Notes: generated by a model from the sequence alone, not told the origin. Positions 1 to 9,076 are shown, counted from the stretch's first letter. The stretch: DNA of 38,961 nucleotides from Nocardia uniformis NBRC 13702 (GCF_001613345.1 NZ_BDCE01000117.1:1-38961), one strand, 5' to 3'. Program-made: numbers and translations.

Positions 1-14
1 GGGCCTCGTTTTGA

Positions 15-136
15 TGCCGGGATGGCGGGGCCTGGTGTGGGTGCCGGGATGGCGGGGCCTGGGTTGGGGTGCCCGGGATGATGGGGTCTGGGTTTGCATG
101 CCGGGCTGGCGAGGTCTGCGCGCCGGGATGGCGAGG
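15..136. repeat. Tandem array of five REP-like units
   Basis: Five imperfect copies of a unit close to TGCCGGGATGGCGGGGCC begin near 15, 42, 70, 99 and 120, about 21-29 bases apart. The same unit forms the right arm of the palindromes at 5887-5974 and 16941-17019, so this is probably a tandem or decayed form of one dispersed repeat family. The array touches the left window edge and may continue beyond it. It precedes the 3' end of the arsR-like gene. I see no coding support in it. Confidence 0.7.
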
Positions 137-194
137 GGAGGTCAGCCGGGGACCGCGGGGCGCGGCGAGTACGGGTTGCTGTTGGCGGTAGCCG

Positions 195-563
195 CTATTC
201 GTGCAGCGGTTCGCCGGTCACCACGTGATCGGCGTGGTTGATGCCCTCGCGCACCAGCCGCGCCAGGTGTCCGTCGCGAATGCGGTAGATGATGCGGCGG
301 CCCTCGCGGCGGGTGTCGACCAGGCCGGTGAAGCGGAGCTTGGCCAGGTGCTGGCTGACGGCGGTGCGGGAGGCGCCGACCGCTTCGGTGAGGGCGGTGA
401 CATCGGCTTCGGCGTCGGCGAGGATCCAGAGAATATGGAGCCGGGTGGGGTCGGACAGCATGCGGAAGGTGGCGGTGGCGGCATCGAGGTGCGCCTGATC
501 GGGGGCGATCGGGTGAATGAGGCTGGCGGCGGTTTCCTGTGCCGGAACGCCCTTGCTCGCCAT
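195..563 (-). CDS. ArsR/SmtB-family metal-sensing repressor, KmtR/NmtR-like
   Basis: A 122-residue winged-helix protein. The core FRMLSDPTRLHILW and the recognition-helix stretch ASRTAVSQHLAKLR are classic ArsR, and the C-terminal helix (RDGHLARLVREGINHADH) closely resembles the mycobacterial Ni/Co sensors KmtR and NmtR. His in DGH and the HADH group sit where those proteins bind metal, though KmtR has Glu-His where this protein has Asp-His. The gene starts 3 bases after the MFS gene stop, so the two are almost certainly one transcript with the exporter first. Inference: it represses the exporter until Ni, Co or another metal binds, acting at the palindrome at 1811-1842. Family assignment is firm; the metal is not. 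Confidence 0.9.
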   Translation of the reverse strand: MASKGVPAQETAASLIHPIAPDQAHLDAATATFRMLSDPTRLHILWILADAEADVTALTEAVGASRTAVSQHLAKLRFTGLVDTRREGRRIIYRIRDGHLARLVREGINHADHVVTGEPLHE

Positions 564-566
564 CGC

Positions 567-1802
567 TCACCTTTCTGCCGAAACCAACCCCTCCAGGCCC
601 GCCGGTGCGGACGCGGGCCACACGCGGGTGGCGGTCACTGCAGCAAGTGTAGCGATCGCGGCCAGGGCAGCGGCCGTGCTGAACAGGCCCGCGACCGCAC
701 CCAGCCAACCCGCGATGGGATAGGTGAGTAGGAACGCGGCGTGCGAGAGTGAGAACTGGGCGGTGAAGACGGATGCGCGATTGTCGGGTGTGGAGTTGGC
801 GCGCAGCAGGCGGGCGGCCGGCATTGTGATCATGGAGGTGCCCGCGCCGAGTACGAACCAGGTGCCCGCCAGCAGCGGCCAGTTCGCCAGCGGGGCGGCG
901 ACGGCGGCCGCGACCAATCCGAGTGGCAGTACCCGGCTTCCGGTGAACATGAGTCGCCGATCGCCGATCGCGCTCAGCACCCGTGGCGCGGAGAGGGCCA
1001 CCATCATGGAGCCGAAACCGAAGCAGCCCAGGGCCAAGGCGACGCCGGTCGCGGTGCCGCCGAGTCGATCTCTCACGTAGACGACGGTATTGACGATGAC
1101 CAGCGCGGTCGCCGAGGCCACGGCGAGATTCAGGGCCAGCAGGCCGCGCAGCGCGGGACGGTCCAGCATGACACGGGCGCCGCGGGTAATGCGGTGCGCC
1201 AGCGGCCGAGATCGATCCGCCGGGGTGAGGTGCGGCAGCCGGGAGGTGAGTACCACTGCGGCGGAGGCCACGAAACCTGCTGTGGTGCCGACGAACAGCA
1301 GGTTGTAGTCGATAACCGTGAGCAGTGCCGCCGCGAGCATCGGGCTCAGCAGCGACTCCAGGTCGTAGGCCAATCGCGAGAGCGATAACCCGCGCGTGTA
1401 CTGCTTCTCATCGACCAGCACCGACGGAATCAGTGATTGGAACGCGGGCGTGAACGTCGCCGACGCCGATTGCAGTACGAAGATCAGCACATAGATCTCC
1501 CACGTCTGCGTCACGAATGGCAGTGCCACCGCGACCAGCGCGCGCACCGCATCGGCCGATACCAGCAGCACCCGACGCGGTACCCGCTCGGCCACCGCTG
1601 AAATTACCGGTGCCACAGCGACATACGCCACCATCTTGATGGCCAGTGCCGTGCCCAGTACGGCCCCGGCTCGATTGCCCGCGAGGTCGTAGGCCAACAG
1701 TCCCAATGCCACCGTCAACAGCCCGGTACCGAGTAGGGCCACCACTTGCGCGGTGAACAGTCGGCGGAACTGCCGATTGCGCAACACGTCGATCACGACC
1801 AC
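567..1802 (-). CDS. MFS transporter, probable metal or drug efflux
   Basis: A 411-residue hydrophobic protein with about 12 predicted membrane segments and MFS character (N-terminal RQFRRLFTAQVVALLGTGL, loop ERVPRRVLLVSADAVRALVA). The start is a GTG at 1802; an in-frame GTG lies three codons downstream. It is the first gene of a two-gene unit with the ArsR regulator. Co-transcription with an ArsR sensor suggests metal-ion export, but MFS sequence alone does not fix the substrate. The promoter should lie between this start and 1890, where the 12-8-12 palindrome sits. Confidence 0.88.
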   Translation of the reverse strand: MVVIDVLRNRQFRRLFTAQVVALLGTGLLTVALGLLAYDLAGNRAGAVLGTALAIKMVAYVAVAPVISAVAERVPRRVLLVSADAVRALVAVALPFVTQTWEIYVLIFVLQSASATFTPAFQSLIPSVLVDEKQYTRGLSLSRLAYDLESLLSPMLAAALLTVIDYNLLFVGTTAGFVASAAVVLTSRLPHLTPADRSRPLAHRITRGARVMLDRPALRGLLALNLAVASATALVIVNTVVYVRDRLGGTATGVALALGCFGFGSMMVALSAPRVLSAIGDRRLMFTGSRVLPLGLVAAAVAAPLANWPLLAGTWFVLGAGTSMITMPAARLLRANSTPDNRASVFTAQFSLSHAAFLLTYPIAGWLGAVAGLFSTAAALAAIATLAAVTATRVWPASAPAGLEGLVSAER

Positions 1803-1810
1803 GACTGTAC

Positions 1811-1842
1811 GCCATCATGTGCGCAGGTGTGCACATGATGGC
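1811..1842. promoter_or_regulatory. Perfect 12-8-12 inverted repeat, candidate ArsR operator
   Basis: GCCATCATGTGC (1811-1822) is followed by 8 bases and the exact reverse complement GCACATGATGGC (1831-1842). It lies 8 bases upstream of the MFS start codon, between the MFS gene (minus strand) and the lipoprotein gene (plus strand). Position and symmetry fit an autoregulatory operator of the mfs-arsR unit; it could also affect the divergent gene. Assignment to this regulator is inference. Confidence 0.7.
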
Positions 1843-1889
1843 TTATTTGATTCGACCGCCACCCGCCGCGAGTGGCCTATTGTCGCTGT

Positions 1890-2681
1890 ATGGGGAGGAA
1901 TTCCACGGCCTGGTGTCTGATCGTCGCCGCTTCGGTCACCGGAGGATGCGCCGCTACCGATGCCGCACAGTCGATCCCGACGACGACACCGATATCGGTG
2001 GCGAGCGCGAACCACTCCAGCCCGGCCGCGCCGACCACCACCTCCGGATCGGTGCCGGAAGCACTCTCCCCGTGCGGCGAGATCGGTTCGAGCGCAAAAT
2101 CTCCGGACTGTCGACTGCGATCACACGATGCGGTCGGCGCGAGCTTCGAGGTGCGGCGCGGCACGCTCGGCGGGAAGACCACGATCGCCATCGACGTGTA
2201 CGGATCCGATGGCGTTCGCACCCAGACCCTCACCGAACGCAATGTCGCGCACCCCTCCGACCCGATCCTGCGCGATGTCGACGGCGACGGCCGCGACGAA
2301 CTGCTCGTACCCATCCATCTGGCCACCGTGAACACCCGCTTCGCCGTCTACCACGCGAGCGGTGACGCCATCGAATTCCACCGCGCCGGTGAACTCACCG
2401 GCATCGGAATCGACACCACCGCAGACGGTTACGTCGTCAGCCCGATGCGCGACGACTACGCCAGCTGGAATATCGAGTTCTGGCGCATTACCGGCAATAC
2501 CCTGGCACCCATCGTCACCGCTCAGGTACGCCTGCGCGATACCGAGGCCGGTGCACCCACCGCCAGCGACTGCACCGTCGTAGACGCGGGCGGCCTGCAC
2601 ACCACCGGCCTGTCCTCCCTCGACGAGGCCCGCGATCGATTTTGCGCCGAACCATCCGTTCAACGTGTCGTGCGCCGCTGA
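1890..2681 (+). CDS. Secreted lipoprotein with FG-GAP/VCBS-like segment
   Basis: The ATG at 1890 gives a short basic N-terminus, a hydrophobic stretch and a lipobox ending VTGGC, so the mature protein is probably lipidated and anchored outside the membrane. A Thr/Ser/Pro-rich linker follows. The segment DPILRDVDGDGRDELLVPI matches the DxDGDGxxD calcium-loop core of FG-GAP/VCBS repeats. An in-frame start at 1872 would extend the protein by six residues but spoils the signal peptide. Its function is unknown. It is divergent from the MFS gene and shares its upstream region. Confidence 0.75.
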   Translation: MGRNSTAWCLIVAASVTGGCAATDAAQSIPTTTPISVASANHSSPAAPTTTSGSVPEALSPCGEIGSSAKSPDCRLRSHDAVGASFEVRRGTLGGKTTIAIDVYGSDGVRTQTLTERNVAHPSDPILRDVDGDGRDELLVPIHLATVNTRFAVYHASGDAIEFHRAGELTGIGIDTTADGYVVSPMRDDYASWNIEFWRITGNTLAPIVTAQVRLRDTEAGAPTASDCTVVDAGGLHTTGLSSLDEARDRFCAEPSVQRVVRR

Positions 2682-3034
2682 ATATCCGGGTGCAGTCCGG
2701 GTAATTACCCTGATGTCATCAGCGTCGCGAAAGGCGAGGATGGAACCGCGACAACATGATATGAGCTCCTCGGATAACCACCGACGCAGCCACCCGGGAA
2801 GTCGAACGACACTGCCCCGCCACCGCAGTCGAGGTACCGCGCACCGTAGCGCAACAGTCACACGACCCCCGAGCACGGCCGTCGAGAAGGGCTCGCGCAG
2901 AGACGTCGGGCACCGACCCGCTCGGCTCGGGCTGCCCCGATGGCCCGCCCGAACCTGGCAGCCGACCCGACGGTCTCGCCGCCTCGACATCGAGGCCGCC
3001 CGCTCCGCCCACCGTGAAAGCCGCTGTGGTGGGG
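2682..3034. other. Intergenic stretch between convergent genes, no feature recognised
   Basis: About 350 bases between the lipoprotein stop and the 3' end of the TerD-HNH gene. The short open frames here have low-complexity Arg/Ser/Pro-rich translations without domain character. I see no clear terminator with a T-run and no RNA gene. Confidence 0.5.
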
Positions 3035-5560
3035 CTAGATCCGCGCTCCCTTCGCGCGATTGCAGGCGCGGCAGAGGATTTGCAGATTCGCGGAGCTGGT
3101 AGCGCCGCCGCGGCTGAGCGGGATGATGTGGTCGAATTCCAGGTAGTGGCTGTCGCCGCACTCCACGCATTTGCCGCCGTCGCGTTGCCAGACTTCCGCC
3201 TTCACCTCCTGCGAGATGTTGCGGGTGTCACGCTGGCCGGGGGTGAGCGTCAGGCGTTTGGCGACGCGCAGTGCGCCCTCCAGGGTGGCGGCGACGTGGT
3301 CGGGGTCGGCGACATCGAAGATCGCGCCGCCGCGCGCCGAGGTCGCGGCGATGGCCACCCGGCCACCGTCCGAGGACACCGCGACCACCCGCGCCCAAGG
3401 CATTTCGATGCCGGTGTCCACGCCCACGAAGCGCAGCTTCTTATTGCTGCAGATCAATTGGCCCTCGGTGAGCTTCGGGCCGCGCGCCAGCTGGCGGATA
3501 TGGATGGCGGGCACACTCAGGTGCACCTTCTCGTCCGGATCCAGATGCAGGCCCACCGTTCGAATAACCGGCAACTCACCGGAGCGCAGGCGAGACAGCG
3601 TGCGGCCGCGCTGCATTCGCCGTCGCAGATCCTCGATGAGAGGTCCCGTCAGCGCCAGCTCGGTCACCGCCTCGTCGAAGGCGTCCATCTCCGCCTGCTC
3701 GATGGTGTTGTCCGCGAAGGCGAAAGCCACCAGGCGCTCCACATGGTCGAGGCCGACCCGGCGCAGTACGTCCATGCCGCGCGCTCGCTCGATGCGCTGG
3801 TAGCGCAGCGCGACCCACAGGGCGTCCCAGTCGTCGCCGCTCGCCCCGACCGTGCGCAGGACACGTTCGGCGCGCCCCACCCACCCCGCGAGGTACTCGT
3901 CGATCTCGTCCGCGCACTCCCGGCACAGGGCCGGGCGGCCGAAGAACCGCCAGCGGCGGGGGCGGCCGCAGCGCGGGCAGTGGCGGGCGTCCGCGGAAGG
4001 GAGCGGGCGCGTGGAGTCGGTCCACTGCGCACCGTCCCACCAGCGCAGCAGGGTCGAATCCTCCGGATCCACATGCCAATTGGCCCGCTCCGGATCGGGC
4101 GGCAGGATCGGTGCGGGCGGAACGACGCGCGACTCGCGCTCGAGCGTGAGCCCACGCCGGGGGAGTCGACGCTCCCACGGTGCCGCGGTGGATGTCGCTC
4201 CCACGCTCCGTCGGGTTCCCCCGCCAGCGGCTTCTTCGCTGTCACTGCTGTCCCGAGCACTGTCGCCACGCCGCCCCTCGACGCTGCCGCGATGGTCCCC
4301 TTCGGCACTGGCATGGCGGCCCGCTGAGTCGTCGATAGGGTAACCAGATGCGGCCGGCTCGCGCTGGTCTGTATCGGCGGTGCCGCGAGGACCGCGCTCG
4401 GCCTCGCCGCTGCGACCCGACCAGGCCCGCTCGTGCTGGTCTGCGTCCTCGTTGCGGTACTGATCTGGTCCGGCCGCGCCGCGATGATCGGACCCGACCC
4501 GCTCACGCTGATCCCCGTTTGCGTCGCCGCGACGACCCAGCCCGGTCTCATCGCGTTGATCGATGTCTGTGCGGCCGCGCTGCCCCGGCCCGAACTCGCC
4601 GACCTGACCCTGCCCGGCCTCCGCGGGTTGATCGGTGTCGACGGTTCCGCGACGATCCCATCCGAACTCGCCGCTGCGACCCGACCATGCCTGCTCGTGC
4701 TGGCCTGTGTCGGCGTTGCGTTGCCGGACCGGTCCGGCTTCGTCGCCACGACTCGACTCGACCTGCTCACGCTGATCAGATCCGGCTGCGTGATGGCTGG
4801 ACCCGACCCGCTCACGCTGATCCCCGTTTGCGTCGCCGCGACGACCGGGTCCTGTCTCGTCGCGATGATCTGCTTCGGCGTTGTCATGACGACCTGCCCC
4901 GGCCTCATCGTGAAGGCTTGGCTCGGCGTTGTATCGACTGCCCGCTGCAGCGGCATCCTGATCCGACCCGCCCCCGTGCCGCCCTGCTTCGCTGTTGCCG
5001 TGGCCGCCCGTGTCGGTGCCGCGACCCGATGCGGCTTCAGTACTACTGCCCTCGTCCGGATCATTCACCATCACCCCGAATTCGGTGATGATCCCCGGCA
5101 GCCCGCTGTCCCACCCCTGCCCGATGGCACGGAATCGCCACTGCCCGTCGCGGCGGTAGAACTCGCCGAACATCATGGCCTGCACCGTGTCCGAATCGGC
5201 GACCTCGAACCAGGCCACCGGCCGATTGTGGTCGAAGACGGTGAGAATGAGGCCCGGGACCTCGGTGAAGGATCCGCCGTCCACCGATCCGGTGACCACA
5301 ATGCGCGACACCTCGGATTCGGTGCGCGGTAGCGATACCGAGAGCCGCGCGGTGCCCGGCACGGGATCCTGGTCGAGGGTTACCGCCTGCGAAACGTGCC
5401 GGGGCGCGTTGAAGAACACGAAATCCCGATCCGACCGCACCTGCCCGTCCCCGGTCAGCAGCAGGGCGTGCGCATCTACCACATGATCCGATTGCCACGA
5501 AAGGACAACGGTCAGAAGCGATGTCGGCACCGCTGCATGTCCACCCTTGGTCAGTTTCAT
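3035..5560 (-). CDS. TerD / DUF2510 / PH-like / HNH endonuclease multidomain protein
   Basis: An 841-residue protein. Residues 1-167 are a TerD-type domain (start MKLTKGG, later MMFGEFYRRDGQWRFRAIGQ). Residues about 168-470 are low-complexity and very rich in Asp, Gly, Arg, Glu and Gln, with internal repeats. Residues about 487-520 resemble DUF2510 (LLRWWDGAQWTDST). A four-Cys zinc-knuckle candidate follows (C528, C531, C546, C549), then a helical segment, a bacterial-PH-like beta-rich stretch (about 664-768), and a C-terminal HNH nuclease (786-841: C798, C801, D810-H811, N825, C830, C833). TerD proteins bind calcium and belong to stress systems that literature links to DNA processing. A TerD sensor fused to an HNH nuclease suggests a stress- or phage-triggered DNase. 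No other ter genes are nearby. Domain calls are from reading motifs; role is inference. Confidence 0.88.
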   Translation of the reverse strand: MKLTKGGHAAVPTSLLTVVLSWQSDHVVDAHALLLTGDGQVRSDRDFVFFNAPRHVSQAVTLDQDPVPGTARLSVSLPRTESEVSRIVVTGSVDGGSFTEVPGLILTVFDHNRPVAWFEVADSDTVQAMMFGEFYRRDGQWRFRAIGQGWDSGLPGIITEFGVMVNDPDEGSSTEAASGRGTDTGGHGNSEAGRHGGGSDQDAAAAGSRYNAEPSLHDEAGAGRHDNAEADHRDETGPGRRGDANGDQRERVGSSHHAAGSDQREQVESSRGDEAGPVRQRNADTGQHEQAWSGRSGEFGWDRRGTVDTDQPAEAGQGQVGEFGPGQRGRTDIDQRDETGLGRRGDANGDQRERVGSDHRGAAGPDQYRNEDADQHERAWSGRSGEAERGPRGTADTDQREPAASGYPIDDSAGRHASAEGDHRGSVEGRRGDSARDSSDSEEAAGGGTRRSVGATSTAAPWERRLPRRGLTLERESRVVPPAPILPPDPERANWHVDPEDSTLLRWWDGAQWTDSTRPLPSADARHCPRCGRPRRWRFFGRPALCRECADEIDEYLAGWVGRAERVLRTVGASGDDWDALWVALRYQRIERARGMDVLRRVGLDHVERLVAFAFADNTIEQAEMDAFDEAVTELALTGPLIEDLRRRMQRGRTLSRLRSGELPVIRTVGLHLDPDEKVHLSVPAIHIRQLARGPKLTEGQLICSNKKLRFVGVDTGIEMPWARVVAVSSDGGRVAIAATSARGGAIFDVADPDHVAATLEGALRVAKRLTLTPGQRDTRNISQEVKAEVWQRDGGKCVECGDSHYLEFDHIIPLSRGGATSSANLQILCRACNRAKGARI
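4490..4846. repeat. Pair of 48-base exact direct repeats inside the TerD-HNH gene
   Basis: Positions 4490-4537 and 4799-4846 are identical over 48 bases, spaced 309 bases apart (exactly 103 codons). They encode the duplicated peptide GRRGDANGDQRERVGS of the disordered linker. Shorter, partly decayed copies lie between them. The in-frame spacing means recombination between the copies would shorten the linker without breaking the gene. Confidence 0.85.
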
Positions 5561-6152
5561 CGTGATCGAACTATGCCATGTGGCACTGACACGTCATGCG
5601 CCCCAGCCAGACCACCCGGTCCCGGACGCCTCCGTGCCCCAACTCGCCCGCGTTTCGGCCAGGAGCTGTTGGCGGGACTTACTCGCGTGATGCCGCCACC
5701 CATTCCTGGTGATCGGTTGTCCAGGAGAGGATTTCTGGTGTCGGCTCAGCACGGTGAAGTTATCGAGCACAGTGCAATCGCGTCGGCGTGGGAGTCGCGT
5801 CGAGCCCATCCGGTGTATCTGAGCCATACGCGACCTCGCCGGAGCGGGTGGCCGGAGGTATCACACGTTTCGTGACCGGACCGCCCCGTCATCCCGGCGC
5901 GCTTGTGGCCGGGATCCACACTGCGCGGCGTCCATTCGAGTGTTGATTCCGGCCACAAGCATGCCGGAATGACGAGGGGCGTTAGGCGCAGGACGTCGGA
6001 CCGGGCTGCACGTGTCTACCTGGCGCCGCATCGCCTAGTGGGGTGCGCAATAGCGCCGTGCGGCGCGGCGATCTGGTGGCGCATCGCCGCGATATCGGGC
6101 GCGCGGGGAGTCGTAGCGGGCGCAGCGGTGCCTTGTCGGGCACCCTGGAATC
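5561..6152. other. Intergenic region, about 590 bases, carrying one REP-like palindrome
   Basis: The region upstream of the TerD-HNH gene and of the Ala-rich gene. Apart from the palindrome at 5887-5974, I recognise no gene: open frames here lack domain character and a convincing ribosome binding site. Promoters for both divergent flanking genes should lie here, but no motif stands out. Confidence 0.5.
5887..5974. repeat. REP-like palindromic repeat, copy 1
   Basis: The left arm 5887-5920 begins CGTCATCCCGGCGCGCTTGT. The right arm 5941-5974 is its reverse complement with about five mismatches, so the RNA would fold into a long hairpin with a 20-base loop. The right arm contains ATGCCGGAATGACG, related to the units at 15-136. 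The same structure recurs at 16941-17019. Confidence 0.8.
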
Positions 6153-6647
6153 ATGACCACTCCGAAGGGGCCCGGCCGCAAACCCCCGCCGCGAGTCCCC
6201 AGCGCGGGCGATATCCTCGCCGCTGCCCAAGCCGCCGTGGAGGCCGCCCAGAACGCGGCGGGCCAAGCCCTCGACGCCGCCCAGGTCACCGCTGGTAGCG
6301 CCTTCGACACCGCGGGCAGTGCGTTCGATACCGCCGTCCGCCTCCCGCCCGCCTCCGTCCAACTCGCGGCCCAACTCCCCGAACTGATCGAAAACCTCTC
6401 CACGGCAATCGACCGCCTCAACCAGACAGCCGACCGCCTGGAACGCACCATCGCCCTCGCCGACCCGGCATTCCAGGCCTATGACCGCCTACTCCCGCGC
6501 CTCGAGGCCATGGTCGCCTTCGGTGAAGAGGTCTTCAACCGCCTCGCCCGCCTCCCGGGGGTGTCGCTCCTGGGCCGCATGGGCGCCCGCGACGAACCGG
6601 AACCCCCACCGCCCGACCCGAAATCGCGCCGCGACCGCCGCAGGTAG
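6153..6647 (+). CDS. Ala-rich hypothetical protein with amphipathic helices
   Basis: A 164-residue protein I cannot assign to a named family. The N-terminus is Pro/Lys-rich (KGPGRKPPPR). Residues 15-60 are Ala-rich and probably helical, with an internal repeat GSAFDTA. Residues about 70-110 (ELIENLSTAIDRLNQTADRLERTIAL) look like a coiled coil. The tail is Pro- and Arg-rich. No signal peptide or membrane segment is evident. It is convergent with pabAB, with a hairpin at 6706-6730 between them. Codon use is strongly GC-ending, which supports a real gene. Confidence 0.7.
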   Translation: MTTPKGPGRKPPPRVPSAGDILAAAQAAVEAAQNAAGQALDAAQVTAGSAFDTAGSAFDTAVRLPPASVQLAAQLPELIENLSTAIDRLNQTADRLERTIALADPAFQAYDRLLPRLEAMVAFGEEVFNRLARLPGVSLLGRMGARDEPEPPPPDPKSRRDRRR

Positions 6648-6705
6648 GGGTGCTGGAGGCAACACCCCCCGCAGGTAGGGGTGCGGGCCGGATTCACGGC
6701 CGAGA

Positions 6706-6730
6706 GGTTCGGCGGCCCTGCCGCCGAACC
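6706..6730. terminator. Hairpin between convergent genes
   Basis: GGTTCGGCGGC, three loop bases, then its exact reverse complement: an 11-base GC-rich stem. There is no T-run, but it sits in the gap between two convergent genes (stops at 6647 and 6860), where a bidirectional terminator is expected. Confidence 0.55.
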
Positions 6731-6859
6731 GGTGGGCTGTGGTGCCGTCCCGTGCCGCCACCTCGTCATCCCGTCCGGTCACCTCGGAATGCGGTCACCC
6801 CGGCATGTTCTCGGTCGACACCCGCCAGTTCGCGATGGAGTGCGGTGGATTCCCAGCGC

Positions 6860-9076
6860 TCAGGCGGAAGGCAGTGGTGCGCGGGGTGGGACGCCGATGC
6901 CGGGTAGGGCGCGTAGTGCGGTCGCGGCCTTCCAGACCATCTCGTGGTATTCGTCCTCCGGATCGGAGTCGAGGACCACCGCGCCGCCCGCGCCGACCCG
7001 CCACTGTCCGCCGTATCGGACGGCGGTGCGGATGACGATATTCAGGTCCGCGGTGCCGCCCAGGCCGAGGAAGCCGATGGTGCCCGAATAGATGCCGCGC
7101 GCTTCGGTTTCCAGGGTGTCGATGATTTCCATGGTGCGCAGTTTGGGTGCGCCGGTCATGGAGCCGCCGGGGAAACAGGCTCGGAGGCAGTCGATGACGT
7201 CCAGGTCGCGGCGGAGGGTGCCGCGTACGGTCGACACCAGTTGGTGCAGGGTCGTATACGTCTCCACCGCCATGAGTTTGGGGACGTGTACCGTGCCGAC
7301 CTCGCACACCCGGCCCAGATCATTGCGGAGCAGATCGACGATCATGAGGTTCTCGGCGCGAGTCTTCGGACTGCTCGCGAGCTCGGCCGCCGACTGCTCA
7401 TCCTCGGTGGGGGTGTGGCCGCGCGGGGCGGTGCCCTTGATCGGCTTACTCTCCACCGTGCGCGCACGGTCGACCTTGAGGAATCGTTCAGGGGAGGAGC
7501 ATGCGATATCGAGGTCCCCGAATCGCAGGAATGCCGCGTAGGGGGCGGGATTGCAGCGGCGCAGCGTGCGGTACACGTCCAGGCCGTCGACATCGGTGCC
7601 GAGGTAGGCGCTGTCGGTAATGCAGATCTCGTAGGACTCCCCGGCGCGCAACTGCTCCTGACAGGCCGCCACATCCGCGAGGTACTGTTCGCGACCCCGG
7701 GTCAGCAGTGGGGCGACGGTGCGCTCGTCGGCCTCGAGTCGCATGTCCTCCGGGTTCTCCCACGTCGGAAGGGCTTCCACCACCGAGCGGGTGGCCGTGA
7801 GCCAATCCTGCGCGGCCGCAAGGGAATCCGCGTGGGGTTCGGCGAGTGCCAGCAGATGTGTGCGTCCCGCCTCGTGATCCACCGCGATCAGCCGATCGGC
7901 GAAAATCCACTGCGCGTCGGGAGCGGGCGCTCGATATGTCGCCGCGGCCCCGCAATCCGCCTTCATCTCGTATCCCAGATAGCCGACATAGCCGCCGACG
8001 AAATCGAAAGGTACGTCCGGGAATTCGATACTGCGACGGCGTAGCTCCCGCGATAGGTAGTCCAGCACCCCGCCGTCCACCCGGCGCGGACCGGCGGCGG
8101 ACTCGACCTCCACGCTGCCCGACCCGACCCGATACCGCACTACCTCCGCCAACGGCCCGGACGCGTCTCCCAGAAATGAGAACCGGTCCAGCCCGGGCTC
8201 CACATGCTCACTGTCGAGCCAGAACGCGGTGGCCGAATCCTGGTACAGTCGCAGGAATACCTCTTCGGCATCGACGGCTCGATCCAGTACGGCTTGCTGA
8301 ACCCGATATTGGACGAGTCCGTCACCGGCCTTCGGGATCGATTGCGGCTCAGCCGCTTCACTGTTCGTCGAGGGGGCTCGATCGACAGGTTCGGTACCCG
8401 AGGCGGCAGTCGGGCCAACCCCCGCTCTCACGGACACGCCGCCCACCGAGGGTGTGGCCCGCGTCGGCCGAGTCCGACGGCCGGACTCACGCCAATACTC
8501 ACCCGTGAGCTCCGCGAAGTTTCGGAGCAGCGCCCGACCATATTCGCTGGCAATGGATTCCGGATGAAACTGCACCCCCCACTGCGGCCGGGAGCGGTGG
8601 CGCACGCCCATGATCACCCCGTCGGACGTGGTGGCGGTGACCTCCAAGGAGTCGGGCAGCGGTCGGGCCGCGCTCAGCGAGTGGTAGCGGACTGCGCTGA
8701 AATCCTGCGGCACCCCGGCGAACAGGTCGCTGCCGTCGTGGGTAATCCGATCCGGATACCCGTGGCGAGGTTCGGGAGCGGCGGTGACCACCCCGCCCGC
8801 CGCAATCACGATGCCCTGGTGTCCGAGGCAGACGCCGAGCAGCGGGAGATTCGCGCGGGCGATCACCGCGGCGGAGATACCGAAATCGCGGTGGACATCC
8901 GGGCGGCCGGGCCCGGGGGAGATGACGATATTGTCGAAGGAATCGAGGTCCAGACCCGTCGGATCGTCGACCTCGTCATTGCGCACGACCACGGGTTCGA
9001 CCCCGTTCACCTCGCTGATCAGCTGATACAGGTTGTAGGTGAACGAGTCGTAGTTATCGATCAACAGCGTGCGCAT
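6860..9076 (-). CDS. pabAB: Fused aminodeoxychorismate synthase (PabA-PabB)
   Basis: A 738-residue fusion that makes 4-amino-4-deoxychorismate from chorismate and glutamine for folate p-aminobenzoate. Residues 1-190 are a class I glutamine amidotransferase: nucleophile Cys83 in GVCLGHQG, and His171/Glu173 in QFHPES. After a linker of about 60 residues, the C-terminal half is a chorismate-binding domain with PIKGT (the Lys typical of PabB rather than the Ala of TrpE), IVDLLRNDLGR and FPGGSMTGAPK. Separate pabA and pabB genes are the other common arrangement; fusion is well known in actinomycetes. No antibiotic genes are nearby, so folate synthesis is the likely role. Confidence 0.93.
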   Translation of the reverse strand: MRTLLIDNYDSFTYNLYQLISEVNGVEPVVVRNDEVDDPTGLDLDSFDNIVISPGPGRPDVHRDFGISAAVIARANLPLLGVCLGHQGIVIAAGGVVTAAPEPRHGYPDRITHDGSDLFAGVPQDFSAVRYHSLSAARPLPDSLEVTATTSDGVIMGVRHRSRPQWGVQFHPESIASEYGRALLRNFAELTGEYWRESGRRTRPTRATPSVGGVSVRAGVGPTAASGTEPVDRAPSTNSEAAEPQSIPKAGDGLVQYRVQQAVLDRAVDAEEVFLRLYQDSATAFWLDSEHVEPGLDRFSFLGDASGPLAEVVRYRVGSGSVEVESAAGPRRVDGGVLDYLSRELRRRSIEFPDVPFDFVGGYVGYLGYEMKADCGAAATYRAPAPDAQWIFADRLIAVDHEAGRTHLLALAEPHADSLAAAQDWLTATRSVVEALPTWENPEDMRLEADERTVAPLLTRGREQYLADVAACQEQLRAGESYEICITDSAYLGTDVDGLDVYRTLRRCNPAPYAAFLRFGDLDIACSSPERFLKVDRARTVESKPIKGTAPRGHTPTEDEQSAAELASSPKTRAENLMIVDLLRNDLGRVCEVGTVHVPKLMAVETYTTLHQLVSTVRGTLRRDLDVIDCLRACFPGGSMTGAPKLRTMEIIDTLETEARGIYSGTIGFLGLGGTADLNIVIRTAVRYGGQWRVGAGGAVVLDSDPEDEYHEMVWKAATALRALPGIGVPPRAPLPSA

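Noticed and set aside
3014..4327. Plus-strand open frame of 437 codons opposite the TerD-HNH gene
   Set aside because: Shadow; the minus frame has clear TerD, DUF2510 and HNH motifs.
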